Counted from the first letter of the stretch, positions 35,470-47,805 are shown. The stretch: 64,000 nt of DNA from Shinella zoogloeoides (GCF_030733845.1 NZ_CP132311.1:1553501-1617500); one strand, 5' to 3'. Numbers and translations are program-made. The notes: generated by a model not told the origin, from the sequence alone.

Positions 35470-35985
35470 TCAGAACGGGATGTCGTCGTCCATGTCGCGC
35501 GACAGCGAGCCGCCCGAGCGGCTTGCACCGCCGCTGCTGCCGCTGCCCGAGGACGGACGCGAGCCGTAATCGTCGTAGCTCGGCGCACCGCCGCCGAAAT
35601 CGCTGCCGCCACGGCGATCGCCGCCGCCTTCACCACGGCCGTCCAGCATGGTCAGCGTCGAGCCGAAGCCCTGCAGCACGACTTCCGTCGAATAGCGGTC
35701 GTTGCCGGTCTGGTCCTGCCATTTGCGGGTCTGTAGTGCGCCCTCGATATAGAGCTTGGCGCCCTTCTTCACATATTGCTCGACGACCTTGCACAGGCCC
35801 TCGTTGAAGACGACGACATTGTGCCATTCCGTCTTCTCGCGGCGCTCGCCGCTGTTGCGGTCGCGCCAGGTCTCGGAGGTAGCGATGCGCAGGTTGGCGA
35901 TCGGCCGACCGTCCTGCGTGCGCCGGATTTCCGGGTCCGCCCCGACATTGCCGATCAAGATCACCTTGTTGACGCTTCCAGCCAT
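35470..35985 (-). CDS. ssb: Single-stranded DNA-binding protein
   Basis: 171 residues from the ATG at 35985 (MAGSVNKVILIGNVGADPEI), with AAGGG a few bases upstream; the longer frame to 36051 is unlikely. An OB fold (about 1-110) contains TEWHNVVVFNEGLCKVVEQY. A Gly/Ser/Asp-rich linker follows, and the protein-interaction tip is DDDIPF. It protects ssDNA in replication and repair and recruits partner proteins. It is divergent from uvrA with a LexA-type site between them. Confidence 0.96.
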   Translation of the reverse strand: MAGSVNKVILIGNVGADPEIRRTQDGRPIANLRIATSETWRDRNSGERREKTEWHNVVVFNEGLCKVVEQYVKKGAKLYIEGALQTRKWQDQTGNDRYSTEVVLQGFGSTLTMLDGRGEGGGDRRGGSDFGGGAPSYDDYGSRPSSGSGSSGGASRSGGSLSRDMDDDIPF

Positions 35986-36118
35986 ACCCTTGCTTCCCGT
36001 TGTCGCGCGGGCGACGGTGCCCGACATCATTTCACTATACGAATGCGGCATCTTATAAGCTGCCGTTGTCAGGCGCCGCCCCGCGCAAGTGGTAATCCAC
36101 AGATCAATTGCAAATTTT

Positions 36119-36133
36119 GTTCTTTTTTTGTTC
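36119..36133. promoter_or_regulatory. LexA (SOS) box, GTTC-N7-GTTC
   Basis: GTTC at 36119-36122 and GTTC at 36130-36133 with a seven-T spacer. This is the alphaproteobacterial LexA consensus (GTTCN7GTTC, known from Rhodobacter and Sinorhizobium). It sits in the 289-base divergent region of ssb and uvrA, 142 bases before the uvrA start and 134 before the ssb start, so it may control one or both. Confidence 0.8.
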
Positions 36134-36274
36134 TAATAATTCCCTACACTCTTGTCAACCGAATCGGAAACGGGCACGGAATCCTCTGACGACGCATGGA
36201 CAGGCTCGAACCTGTTCCTACATAGGGGGGCCAACCCTATTTAGGATGCGCAACGACTTCTGACGCTGGATATC

Positions 36275-39193
<2,919 letters not shown>

Positions 39194-39196
39194 CCG

Positions 39197-39820
39197 ATGA
39201 TCCTGATCGGCCAGTACGATTCGTCCTATGTGCGCCGCGTGGCCATCGCCATGCGGCTTTACGATCTGCCGTTCGAGCACCGGCCCTGGTCGGTGTTCAG
39301 CGAGGGCGACAAGGTGCAGGCGCTCAACCCGTTGATGCGCGTGCCGACGCTGGTGCTCGACGATGGCGACTTGGTGGCCGACAGCGCTTCCATCCTCGAT
39401 TACGTCGATGGCCTCGTCCCGGCGGAAATGCGCCTGTTGCCGCAGGCCGAGCCGGAGCGCCGCCAGGTCTTGAGGATCATGGCGTTTGCGACCGGTTTGG
39501 CGGACAAGGGCGTCAGCCTGTTCTACGAGCAGCACCTGCACGAAACACCTTCCGCCTATTTCGTCGAGCGCTGTCGTGCGCAGATCCTGGCCGTGCTTGC
39601 CGCGCTGGAAGCGGAACGCGCCACGCGCCCGGGACCGTACTGGTTCGGCCGCATCACCCATGCGGATATCGCTGTCACCTGCGCCTGGCGCCATGTGGGC
39701 GAGGCCCATCCGGGCCTCATCGATCCGGCCGCCTTCCCGGCCCTCGCCGCGCATGCAGCCGGCATGGAAGACCTGCCGGTGTTTCAGGAGATTGCACAAC
39801 CGTTCATCGCGCCGGCTTGA
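39197..39820 (+). CDS. Glutathione S-transferase family protein
   Basis: 207 residues starting 3 bases after uvrA (MILIGQYDSSYVRRVAIAMR). The N-terminal thioredoxin-like domain has VRRVAIAMRLYDLPF and VPTLVLDDGD with DSASILDYVD; the C-terminal domain is helical (about 90-205). It probably conjugates or detoxifies electrophiles, or acts as a reductase. Ser9/Ser10 may be the catalytic hydroxyl, but this is an inference. It may be read through from uvrA. Confidence 0.87.
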   Translation: MILIGQYDSSYVRRVAIAMRLYDLPFEHRPWSVFSEGDKVQALNPLMRVPTLVLDDGDLVADSASILDYVDGLVPAEMRLLPQAEPERRQVLRIMAFATGLADKGVSLFYEQHLHETPSAYFVERCRAQILAVLAALEAERATRPGPYWFGRITHADIAVTCAWRHVGEAHPGLIDPAAFPALAAHAAGMEDLPVFQEIAQPFIAPA

Positions 39821-39853
39821 GGCGCCGCCATCTGTCTGTCGAGGAGAATTGAC

Positions 39854-40657
39854 ATGAGCACATCCGGCACCATCAGAACCGGCATCGGCGGCTGGACCTT
39901 CGATCCGTGGGAAGGCACTTTCTACCCGGAAAAACTGCCGAAGAAGCGGCAGTTAGAATTCGCCAGCCGGGAACTGACGGCCATCGAGGTGAACGGCACC
40001 TACTACGGCTCTCAGAAGCCGGAGACCTTCGCCAAATGGGCCTCCGAAGTGCCCGACGGCTTCATCTTCTCCCTGAAGGCGAGCCGCTTCACGACGAACC
40101 GCAAGGTGCTCGCCGATGGCGGCGAGTCGGTCGAAAAATTCCTGACGCAGGGCCTTACCGAACTCGGCGACCATCTCGGCCCGATCCTCTGGCAGTTCCC
40201 GCCGACGAAGAAGTTCGAGCCGGAGGATTTCGAGGGATTCCTGAAACTCCTGCCGGAGAAGCTGGACGGCCTCGCGCTGAAACATGTGCTCGAGGTGCGC
40301 AACGATACGTTCCTTGTGCCGGAATTCGCCGCGCTCGCCCGCAAGCACAAGGCCGCCATCGTCTATGCGCAGCATGAGGACTATCCGGAGATCGCCGACG
40401 TGACGGCGGATTTCGTCTATGCGCGCCTGCAGAAGGGCTCGGACGACATCAAGACCTGCTATCCGGAAAAGGCGCTCGACGAATGGGCGGCACGGCTCAA
40501 GGACTGGGCCGCCGGCGGCGAGCCGTCCGACCTGCCGAAGATCGACCCCGACACCAAGCCGGCAAAGAAGGCCCGCGACGTCTTCGCCTTCTTCATCACC
40601 TCCGGCAAGGTGAACGCGCCGAACGGCGCGCGTGAACTGCAAAAACGGGTGGGCTGA
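39854..40657 (+). CDS. DUF72 family protein
   Basis: 267 residues, with GAGGAGAATTGAC just before the ATG. Family features: IGGWTFDPWEGTFYPE, LTAIEVNGTYYGSQKPETFA, FSLKASRFTTN, GPILWQFPPTKKF and VYARLQK. DUF72 proteins have a TIM-barrel fold; the activity is not known. It lies 33 bases after the GST gene. Confidence 0.92.
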   Translation: MSTSGTIRTGIGGWTFDPWEGTFYPEKLPKKRQLEFASRELTAIEVNGTYYGSQKPETFAKWASEVPDGFIFSLKASRFTTNRKVLADGGESVEKFLTQGLTELGDHLGPILWQFPPTKKFEPEDFEGFLKLLPEKLDGLALKHVLEVRNDTFLVPEFAALARKHKAAIVYAQHEDYPEIADVTADFVYARLQKGSDDIKTCYPEKALDEWAARLKDWAAGGEPSDLPKIDPDTKPAKKARDVFAFFITSGKVNAPNGARELQKRVG

Positions 40658-40740
40658 AGCTTAGCCGCCTGTACGGCCGGTCGGCAGGTGGAGACCGGCC
40701 ATAGCGAAATTCGAGTCTTCTCGACCGCACCGATGACGCC

Positions 40741-42228
40741 TCATGCCGTCGGCCAAGGCGGAATAGCGCCCGGCAGGTCTTCCGCCGTCAGCCCCTCGCC
40801 CGCAATGCGCCCGGCCTGGCCATGACGCCAGACGGCGCTGGCGGCGGCCTCGAAGGCGGGCAGGCCCTGCGTCAGATGGGCGCCGACAATGCCGGCCAGG
40901 ACATCGCCGGAGCCCGCCGTCGCCAGCCATGGCGGCGCGTTCTCGTTGACCAGCACCCGGCCGTCCGGCGCGGCGATGACCGTATCGGCGCCCTTGAGGA
41001 TCATGACGGCGTTGCTGCGTGCGGCGGCCTTCTGCGCCCGCTCGATCTTCGAGAGGGTCTTGTCGCCGGCAAGGTCGGGAAACAGCCGGGCGAATTCGCC
41101 ATCGTGAGGCGTCAGCACCAGCCGGGGCCCTCCTTCCGCGAAAAGCTCGAAGAGCGCGCTCGGATCGTCCCGGAAGGCACTGATGCCGTCGGCATCGAGC
41201 ACGAGGCGGCGGCCGCCTTCGGCAAGGCGCCGGACATAACCCCTCGCCTTGTCCGCACCCCCGAATCCGGGACCGAGAACGAAGGTCTTCAGGCGCTCAT
41301 CCTCCAGGAGGGATTTGAGATCGTCGTCGTCATCGAGCGGTTTGAGCATGATCCCGGTCAGGTGTGCCGCATTGGCGGAAAGCGCATCGCCCGGCGACAG
41401 GATGGTGACGAGGCCGGCGCCCGCGCGAAGACCGGCCATGGCGGAGAGCCGCGCCGCGCCGGTGGCGGTCGCCGGGCCGGAAAAGACGGCGAGATGGCCC
41501 CGCACATATTTGTGCGTCGCGCCCGTCTGCGCCGGCGACGCAAGACGCCAGATGGCCGGCATGTTCACCCGCATATGGCCGGCATGACCGGCAAGAATCC
41601 GCCCGGGAATGCCAATATCGAAAACTTCCATCTCGCCGGCAAGCGTTCGTCCCGGCAGGAGAAGGTGGCCGGGCTTGCGGCACATAAAGGTGACGGTCGC
41701 TTCCGCCTCGAAGGCCGCACCCCTCACCTGTCCCGTGCGTCCATCGACGCCGGACGGCAGATCCACCGCCAGCACCGGCAGGGCATTCCGGCGGACAGCC
41801 TCGATGAGCCGGATGACGTCGGCCGGAAGGTCGCGCGCCAAACCTGCGCCGAACAGCGCATCGACCACGACATCGCCCGGCTGGGGTTCATAGTCCGCGA
41901 GCGGCGCGACCGTGCCGGTAAAATGAAGGAAGGCCGCTGCGGCATCGCCCTTCAGCGTGGCAATATCTCCAAGGACGTGGACCGCTATGACCGCTCCCGC
42001 CGCCCGCAGGGCGCGCGCGGCGACAAAACCGTCGCCGCCATTGTTGCCGGGGCCGCAGAGCACGGCGAACCGCAGGGCACCAGGAAAGCGGCGCAGCGCC
42101 GCGGCGGCGACCGCCTGCCCCGCCCGCTCCATCAGCCCGTAGCTCGACAGGCCGGATGCCGCGGCCATGCGGTCGATGCGGCCCATCTCCGCGGGCGTTA
42201 TGATCAGCGTGTCGATTTCCTTGTGCAT
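40741..42228 (-). CDS. nnr: Bifunctional NAD(P)H-hydrate epimerase / ADP-dependent dehydratase
   Basis: 495 residues from the ATG at 42228 (MHKEIDTLIITPAEMGRIDR), with GGTGGGCC just upstream; another start at 42252 is possible. The N-terminal half is the epimerase (VLCGPGNNGGDGFVAARALR). The C-terminal half is the ribokinase-like dehydratase (GPGFGGADKARGYV, LTPHDGEFARLFP and the anion hole ATAGSGDVLAGIVGA). It repairs damaged NADHX/NADPHX. It is divergent from glnB. Confidence 0.95.
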   Translation of the reverse strand: MHKEIDTLIITPAEMGRIDRMAAASGLSSYGLMERAGQAVAAAALRRFPGALRFAVLCGPGNNGGDGFVAARALRAAGAVIAVHVLGDIATLKGDAAAAFLHFTGTVAPLADYEPQPGDVVVDALFGAGLARDLPADVIRLIEAVRRNALPVLAVDLPSGVDGRTGQVRGAAFEAEATVTFMCRKPGHLLLPGRTLAGEMEVFDIGIPGRILAGHAGHMRVNMPAIWRLASPAQTGATHKYVRGHLAVFSGPATATGAARLSAMAGLRAGAGLVTILSPGDALSANAAHLTGIMLKPLDDDDDLKSLLEDERLKTFVLGPGFGGADKARGYVRRLAEGGRRLVLDADGISAFRDDPSALFELFAEGGPRLVLTPHDGEFARLFPDLAGDKTLSKIERAQKAAARSNAVMILKGADTVIAAPDGRVLVNENAPPWLATAGSGDVLAGIVGAHLTQGLPAFEAAASAVWRHGQAGRIAGEGLTAEDLPGAIPPWPTA

Positions 42229-42494
42229 GGCCCACCATGCCTGCAAAGGCACGACCGAGACAAGCGCGATCTCCGCCTTTGCCGAAAGCCCTTTAAATAG
42301 GCATTTGCATATTCAATATGCTCAAATTTGCGCCTTTTCGCGCGAAGCCTGCCCGCCTTCGCGCCATGCCGTGTCTACCGAGACGGAAAGAGACAATTTT
42401 TAGGCAGATTTCCCTTCCCCTTTTTCCCGGAAAGCCGCAGTATCGCCGCCGTGAGGACGAGCGGGATCGTAGCGGAAACGGATTTCATTCCATC

Positions 42495-42510
42495 TGGCAC
42501 GCATCCTGCT
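42495..42510 (+). promoter_or_regulatory. Sigma-54 promoter candidate 1 (distal) of glnB
   Basis: TGGCACG-N4-CTGCT: a perfect -24 block and a -12 block with the GC dinucleotide, spaced GG-N10-GC as required for RpoN. Confidence 0.65.
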
Positions 42511-42516
42511 TCAAGT

Positions 42517-42533
42517 TGGCATGCTACATGCAT
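42517..42533 (+). promoter_or_regulatory. Sigma-54 promoter candidate 2 (proximal) of glnB
   Basis: TGGCATG-N4-ATGCA, with exact GG-N10-GC spacing. Transcription would start about 50 bases before the glnB ATG. It lies 22 bases after the first candidate, about two helical turns. Confidence 0.7.
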
Positions 42534-42541
42534 TCAAGTGA

Positions 42542-42931
<390 letters not shown>

Positions 42932-42988
42932 TCCGCCCGGCCGTCCGGCCGCGGCTTCCACTCGTCATCACACACAGGAACCATACTA

Positions 42989-44398
42989 ATGACGACTGCC
43001 AATGAAATCCTCAAGCAGATCAAGGAAAACGACGTAAAGTTCGTCGATCTGCGCTTCACCGACCCGAAGGGCAAGATGCACCACGTCACGATGGACGTCG
43101 GCTGCGTCGATGAGGACATGTTCGCCGACGGCGTGATGTTCGACGGTTCCTCGATCGGCGGCTGGAAGGCCATCAACGAGTCCGACATGGTGCTGATGCC
43201 CGACCCGGCGACGGTTCACATGGACCCGTTCTTCGCGCAGTCCACCATGGTCGTCATGTGCGACATCCTCGATCCGGTCTCGGGCGAATCCTACAACCGC
43301 GACCCGCGCGGCACGGCCAAGAAGGCCGAAGCCTACCTCAAGGCCTCGGGCATCGGCGACACCGTCTATGCCGGCCCGGAACCCGAATTCTTCGTCTTCG
43401 ACGACGTCAAGTACAAGGCCGACCCGTACAATACCGGCTTCAAGCTGGACAGCTCCGAACTGCCGTCCAACGACGACACCGACTACGAGACGGGCAACCT
43501 CGGCCATCGCCCGCGCGTCAAGGGCGGCTACTTCCCGGTCCCGCCGGTCGACAGCTGCCAGGACATGCGCTCCGAAATGCTGACGGTACTCACGGAAATG
43601 GGCGTCACCGTCGAAAAGCAGCACCACGAAGTGGCGGCCGCCCAGCATGAGCTCGGCGTCAAGTTCGACACGCTCGTGCGCAGCGCCGACAAGGTGCAGA
43701 TCTACAAATACGTCGTACACCAGGTCGCCAATGCCTATGGCAAGACGGCAACCTTCATGCCGAAGCCGATCTTCGGCGACAACGGCTCGGGCATGCACGT
43801 CCACCTGTCGATCTGGAAGGATTCCAAGCCGCAGTTCGCAGGCGACGAATATGCCGGCCTTTCGGAAAGCTGCCTCTACTTCATCGGCGGCATCATCAAG
43901 CACGCCAAGTCGATCAACGCCTTCACCAACCCGACGACGAACTCCTACAAGCGTCTCGTCCCCGGTTATGAAGCGCCGGTCCTGCTGGCCTACTCGGCCC
44001 GCAACCGCTCGGCATCGTGCCGCATTCCGTTCGGCACCGGTCCGAAGTCCAAGCGCGTCGAAATCCGCTTCCCCGATCCGCTCGGCAACCCCTATCTCGG
44101 CTTCGCCGCCATGCTGATGGCCGGCCTCGATGGCATCAAGAACAAGATCCATCCCGGCAAGGCCATGGACAAGGATCTCTACGATCTGCCGCCGAAGGAG
44201 CTCAAGAAGATCCCGACCGTCTGCGGCTCGCTGCGCGAAGCGCTGGAAAGCCTCGACAAGGACCGCAAGTACCTGACCGCCGGCGGCGTGTTCGACGACG
44301 ACCAGATCGACTCCTACATCGAACTGAAGATGGCGGAAGTCATGCGTTTCGAAATGACCCCGCACCCGGTCGAGTTCGACATGTACTACTCGGCCTGA
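42989..44398 (+). CDS. glnA: Glutamine synthetase type I
   Basis: 469 residues ([20 protein letters not shown]). Typical GSI parts: [10 protein letters not shown], the metal ligands in [22 protein letters not shown], the substrate loop [18 protein letters not shown], and the adenylylation site Tyr398 (KDLYDLPP), which marks the GSI-beta form controlled by GlnE. It makes glutamine from glutamate, ammonia and ATP in the cytoplasm. It is the second gene of the glnB-glnA operon and ends before a strong terminator. Confidence 0.98.
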   Translation: MTTANEILKQIKENDVKFVDLRFTDPKGKMHHVTMDVGCVDEDMFADGVMFDGSSIGGWKAINESDMVLMPDPATVHMDPFFAQSTMVVMCDILDPVSGESYNRDPRGTAKKAEAYLKASGIGDTVYAGPEPEFFVFDDVKYKADPYNTGFKLDSSELPSNDDTDYETGNLGHRPRVKGGYFPVPPVDSCQDMRSEMLTVLTEMGVTVEKQHHEVAAAQHELGVKFDTLVRSADKVQIYKYVVHQVANAYGKTATFMPKPIFGDNGSGMHVHLSIWKDSKPQFAGDEYAGLSESCLYFIGGIIKHAKSINAFTNPTTNSYKRLVPGYEAPVLLAYSARNRSASCRIPFGTGPKSKRVEIRFPDPLGNPYLGFAAMLMAGLDGIKNKIHPGKAMDKDLYDLPPKELKKIPTVCGSLREALESLDKDRKYLTAGGVFDDDQIDSYIELKMAEVMRFEMTPHPVEFDMYYSA

Positions 44399-44443
44399 TC
44401 GGCCGGTTTCCTCCCGTCTCCGGACGGGAGGTTGCCCACATGG

Positions 44444-44470
44444 AAAACCCGGCCAGTGGCCGGGTTTTTT
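44444..44470 (+). terminator. Terminator of glnA
   Basis: The stem AACCCGGCC / GGCCGGGTT with a 4-base loop and a T6 run, 46 bases after the stop. The IS200-like element begins 18 bases beyond. Confidence 0.9.
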
Positions 44471-44586
44471 GTTATGGAATAAATAAACCTCCACCTACGG
44501 TGGAGGACTGGACTGGTTCTACATTGTCGTTGAGAGACCTCCGCGCTTGGACCGCTAGATTGGCCGAGACATAGAACGGAGGTTTT

Positions 44587-45021
44587 ATGGACGAACGATC
44601 GCAATCACACGCGACGTGGGACTGCAAATATCATGTGGTCTTCGCGAGTAAGTACCGAACGAAGCGCCTTTACGGGGACGTAAGGCGTGAGTTGGGTGAT
44701 CTGCTGCATAATCTTGCTCGACAAAAGGGATGCGAGATCAGGGAAGGGCACTTGATGCCCGACCATGTGCACATGCTGATATCGATCCCGCCGAAATACT
44801 CGGTGTCTTCGATTGTCGGCTTTTTGAAAGGCAAGACGGCCCTTTACGTGGCCAACAAATATGCCCGCAAGCGGCGCTACAAGGGCTATCACTTTTGGGC
44901 GCGTGGGTACTTCGTCTCTACGGCTGGCTATGATGAGCAGGTCGTCAGACGTTATATCCGTAATCAGGAAAAGGCCGACAAAGCTTCCGACTTTGCCGAC
45001 CTCTTTAACCGTAGCTACTAA
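44587..45021 (+). CDS. tnpA: IS200-type Y1 transposase
   Basis: 144 residues (MDERSQSHATWDCKYHVVFA), with GGAGG about 6 bases before the ATG. The HUH motif is His60-Val-His62 (PDHVHMLISIPP) and the nucleophile is probably Tyr123 (RRYIRNQEKA). The length is typical of IS200 enzymes. All catalytic residues are present, so it may be active. It acts on single-stranded DNA, often at replication forks. Confidence 0.95.
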   Translation: MDERSQSHATWDCKYHVVFASKYRTKRLYGDVRRELGDLLHNLARQKGCEIREGHLMPDHVHMLISIPPKYSVSSIVGFLKGKTALYVANKYARKRRYKGYHFWARGYFVSTAGYDEQVVRRYIRNQEKADKASDFADLFNRSY

Positions 45022-45031
45022 CACATAGCAA

Positions 45032-45048
45032 AACCGCTTCTAGCGGTT
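45032..45048 (+). terminator. Hairpin after tnpA
   Basis: AACCGCT / AGCGGTT arms with a 3-base loop, 10 bases after the tnpA stop. No T run, so termination is uncertain; it may be part of the right-end structure of the element. Confidence 0.35.
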
Positions 45049-45128
45049 CAAGCGCAGCGTTTCAAACCTCCACCTCTGGTGGAGGTCATGACTTGTCTGA
45101 AACGTGCAGCGCCGATCTTGCGATGGGC

Positions 45129-46166
45129 CTATTGCTGCAGCCTCTGCTTGAGCAGGTTCAGGTATTCCTCGTTGGAATCGTCGGTATTTTCGCCGGAAGC
45201 CGCGCCGCCCGCCGGCTTGCAGGACGGCTTGTAGTCGAGCGCCATGCCCGCCTTTACGCAGACGCCCACCTGCCAGCCCGGCGGCAGCGCCGTCAGGTCG
45301 ACCGTCTTCCATTTCGGATGACCCGTCGTCTTCAGCTTGTCGAGGCCGCCAATGATGAGGTTCGAGAAATCCGCCACCGTCTTGCAGCTGTCGCGATGAT
45401 AGGCGTTGCGCTTGGTGTCGTAGTCGTAGGTCATCATCACGGCCTTGACCGCGACGAGGTCGACCGGCTGGTCCTGGAAGGAATAGGTGCCGGCCTCGAT
45501 GCGCGAGGGCGTGTAGGTGGCGAGCAGCGGCGCCTCGGTGATCGGCACGAGATGGAACTTCGCCTTGTCGATCGTATTGCCTGTGAAGAGCGATGCGGGC
45601 GCGCCGGCCACGTAGAAGAAGGCGTCGATCTCGCCGGAGAGCAGCTTGGGCAGCGCCTCGTCCGGGTTGATGTCCATACGCGCGCCGGCCCTCACCTGCA
45701 GGATGTCCATGATGAGCGTCGCGGTCAGGAACGTGCCGCTGTCCTTCTTGCCGACGGCGACCTTCTTGCCGGTAAGGTCCTTCATGCTGGCGATGTCCTT
45801 GCGCGCCAGGACATGGATTTCCTCGTTGTAGAGCGGGAACATGATGCGCACGCCCTTAACCGCCTTCTGCACCTCGGGGTCGTTCGCCTCGAACGTCTTC
45901 AGATATTCCAGCACGTCGCTCTGCACGATGCCGAACTGGGTGTTGCGCCGGTTGCGCACGCCGACGAAGTTTTCAAGCGATCCGGCACTTTCGACGACGT
46001 TCAGCTTCAGGCCGCATTCGGCGCCGAGCGATGCGATATCGCGGCCGATCTTGATATAGGTGCCCTGCGGGCCGCCGGTCATGATGTTGCGCTCGAATTC
46101 CTGCGCCGATGCGCCGCCCACCGAAAGCGCAAGGCCGAGCGCGGCCGCCAGAACAGATCGCTTCAT
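45129..46166 (-). CDS. TAXI family TRAP-type solute-binding protein
   Basis: 345 residues from the ATG at 46166, with AAGGAG 8 bases upstream; the frame runs on to 46184. A signal peptide (MKRSVLAAALGLALSVGGAS) ends near ASA|QE. The TAXI signature region is FERNIMTGGPQGTYIKIGRD, with GIVQSDVLEY and VAVGKKDSGTFLTATLIMD. TAXI proteins bind glutamate or other small acids for a fused TRAP permease; no permease is nearby, so it may serve a distant transporter. It has two cysteines in the C-terminal extension. Confidence 0.85.
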   Translation of the reverse strand: MKRSVLAAALGLALSVGGASAQEFERNIMTGGPQGTYIKIGRDIASLGAECGLKLNVVESAGSLENFVGVRNRRNTQFGIVQSDVLEYLKTFEANDPEVQKAVKGVRIMFPLYNEEIHVLARKDIASMKDLTGKKVAVGKKDSGTFLTATLIMDILQVRAGARMDINPDEALPKLLSGEIDAFFYVAGAPASLFTGNTIDKAKFHLVPITEAPLLATYTPSRIEAGTYSFQDQPVDLVAVKAVMMTYDYDTKRNAYHRDSCKTVADFSNLIIGGLDKLKTTGHPKWKTVDLTALPPGWQVGVCVKAGMALDYKPSCKPAGGAASGENTDDSNEEYLNLLKQRLQQ

Positions 46167-46209
46167 CCAAGATCTCCTTCCCAAAGCAGACGGCCAAGCC
46201 GCCGCAGAA

Positions 46210-47247
46210 CTAGCAGTCGCTGTCGAGCCCGCGCATCAGGTTGCGCAGCGTCAGGACCGGCACGCGCTTGAACACGCCGCCAAGCGCGTTGGTGACGCAT
46301 TCTCCAGAGACCAGCGTGCGCTCGAGCTGGTCGCGTTGGCTGCTGGTCAGGCGGTCGAGGCCGGGCGTGCCCTGCATCGCGTCGGCCACCAGCGCAGCGT
46401 TGCGCGGGTTGCGGCCGTCCGCCGGCTTGGCGTTGTCGCGCGCGGGCTTCTGCGCGCTGTCCTCCGGCCCGTTCGGCTGCGCGGACCGGGCGGCGATCTC
46501 CAGCGCGCTGATCCGGGCGGTAAGCGCGCCGTTGCGTGCATTGAGCGTGGCGATCTCCCGGTCCTTGCGGGCGATCTCCGCACGCAGCGCCGGCAGGTCC
46601 TGCGTGCGGATTTTCTCTTCGGCGCGCTGGGCTTCCTCAAGCTGCGCGCGCAGCGTATCGGCTTCCGCTTCCAGCCGCTCCGTTTCGGTGCTTTGCGCCG
46701 CAACCTGCTGGCTGCGCGCCTGGTCCAGCGCCTTTTCCAGCCGCGCGATCTGGTCGCCTCGGACGGAAAGCTGGCGTTCGCGGTCGAGCACCGTTTCCTC
46801 GGCCCGCTTCTTCAGCGCTTCGGCATCGGCGACGCGCTGTGCGGCAAGTTCCAGGTCGTTCTTCAGCCCCGGTACGATCTCCTGCGTCAGCTTGGCATTT
46901 TCTGCGGCCGTCGCCGCGGCATCCGTAGTGCCGGCATCGTCGCTGTTGCGCAGGGTCTCGACCTGACGCTTGAGGCTTCCGTTTTCCTCGGCCAGGGCCT
47001 GCGCCTTCTGCGTGCTTTCCTCGACCTGTGCGACGCGGGCATCGAGTTCCCGGGTGAGATCGGCGATACGCTGGTCGCGCTGTTCGATTTCGTTGGTGGG
47101 AACCGCGCCGTCCATCATGCGGAAGGCGCCGTAGCCGCCGGCAGCGCCGAGCGCCAGGCTCACCACGGAGGCAAAAAGCACGCCGCCGAGCCCCGAGCCG
47201 CTGCTCGCCGCCGGTCCGTTGCTGCTCCTGCCCCACTGATTGTTCAT
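46210..47247 (-). CDS. Membrane-anchored coiled-coil protein
   Basis: 345 residues from the ATG at 47247. A short N-terminal cytoplasmic part (MNNQWGRSSNGPAAS) is followed by one membrane span (about 20-42, GGVLFASVVSLALGAAGGYG) and a very long coiled coil (about 55-255, repeated Ala/Glu/Arg/Gln heptads). The last 60 residues form a small domain with two cysteines (SGECVTNALGGVFKRVPVLT, then DSDC). It may organise the envelope or bridge layers. It is divergent from hspQ. No family recognised. Confidence 0.7.
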   Translation of the reverse strand: MNNQWGRSSNGPAASSGSGLGGVLFASVVSLALGAAGGYGAFRMMDGAVPTNEIEQRDQRIADLTRELDARVAQVEESTQKAQALAEENGSLKRQVETLRNSDDAGTTDAAATAAENAKLTQEIVPGLKNDLELAAQRVADAEALKKRAEETVLDRERQLSVRGDQIARLEKALDQARSQQVAAQSTETERLEAEADTLRAQLEEAQRAEEKIRTQDLPALRAEIARKDREIATLNARNGALTARISALEIAARSAQPNGPEDSAQKPARDNAKPADGRNPRNAALVADAMQGTPGLDRLTSSQRDQLERTLVSGECVTNALGGVFKRVPVLTLRNLMRGLDSDC

Positions 47248-47402
47248 GCCATCCGATCCGTCCGAGACGTTGTTCTTCGAGGTACGCCGAAACGGCGGGA
47301 GGTGCAAGCGCCGCACGTCTCTGCCTGTAAAACGTGCGAGGCATCGGAACTATTGATGTTTCAGCGAAATTACCCAAATATAAGAGGAAAGGTAGGTACG
47401 CC

Positions 47403-47735
47403 ATGAAGATGCGTGACGCAAAATTTGCCATCGGCGATGTGGTCCGCCACCGGGTTTTCCCGTTCCGTGGCGTGGTCTTCGACGTCGATCCGGAATTCGC
47501 CAACACCGAAGAATGGTGGAACGCCATTCCGGCCGAAATCCGGCCCTCGAAGGATCAGCCCTTCTACCATCTCTTCGCGGAGAACGACGATTCGGAATAT
47601 GTCGCCTATGTCTCCGAGCAGAATCTTGTCGCCGATGACAGCGGCATGCCGATCCGTCACCCGCAGGTCCGCGCGCTGATGGATGTGGACCAGGGCCATT
47701 ATCGCTGGAAGGAACAGAGCGGTATCTTCCACTAG
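47403..47735 (+). CDS. hspQ: HspQ (YccV-like) protein
   Basis: 110 residues from the ATG at 47403 (MKMRDAKFAIGDVVRHRVFP), with GAGGAAAGG upstream. The YccV fold is visible in FRGVVFDVDPEFANTEEWW, YHLFAENDDSEYVAYVSEQN and HPQVRALM. In E. coli, HspQ binds hemimethylated DNA, affects DnaA and stimulates the Lon protease as a specificity factor. It ends before a bidirectional terminator. Confidence 0.93.
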   Translation: MKMRDAKFAIGDVVRHRVFPFRGVVFDVDPEFANTEEWWNAIPAEIRPSKDQPFYHLFAENDDSEYVAYVSEQNLVADDSGMPIRHPQVRALMDVDQGHYRWKEQSGIFH

Positions 47736-47776
47736 GGCACACTGCGCTCTAGCCGCTCCGACCACCCCCCAAATGC

Positions 47777-47805
47777 AAAAAACCCGGCCGATGGCCGGGT
47801 TTTTC
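47777..47805. terminator. Bidirectional terminator between hspQ and the IalB-like gene
   Basis: The stem AAACCCGGCC / GGCCGGGTTT with a 4-base loop and A/T runs on both sides, between convergent genes. Confidence 0.85.

Larger units (their letters stand above)
44489..45086 (+). mobile_element. IS200/IS605-family insertion sequence (tnpA only)
   Basis: A single Y1 transposase gene is flanked by two near-identical imperfect hairpins: CCTCCACCTACGGTGGAGG (44489-44507) and CCTCCACCTCTGGTGGAGG (45068-45086). These are the subterminal structures TnpA binds in single-stranded DNA. There is no tnpB. The exact left and right cleavage points are outside the hairpins and cannot be fixed by eye. As expected for this family there is no terminal inverted repeat or target duplication. 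It lies between the glnA terminator and the convergent TAXI gene, disrupting neither. Confidence 0.88.
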
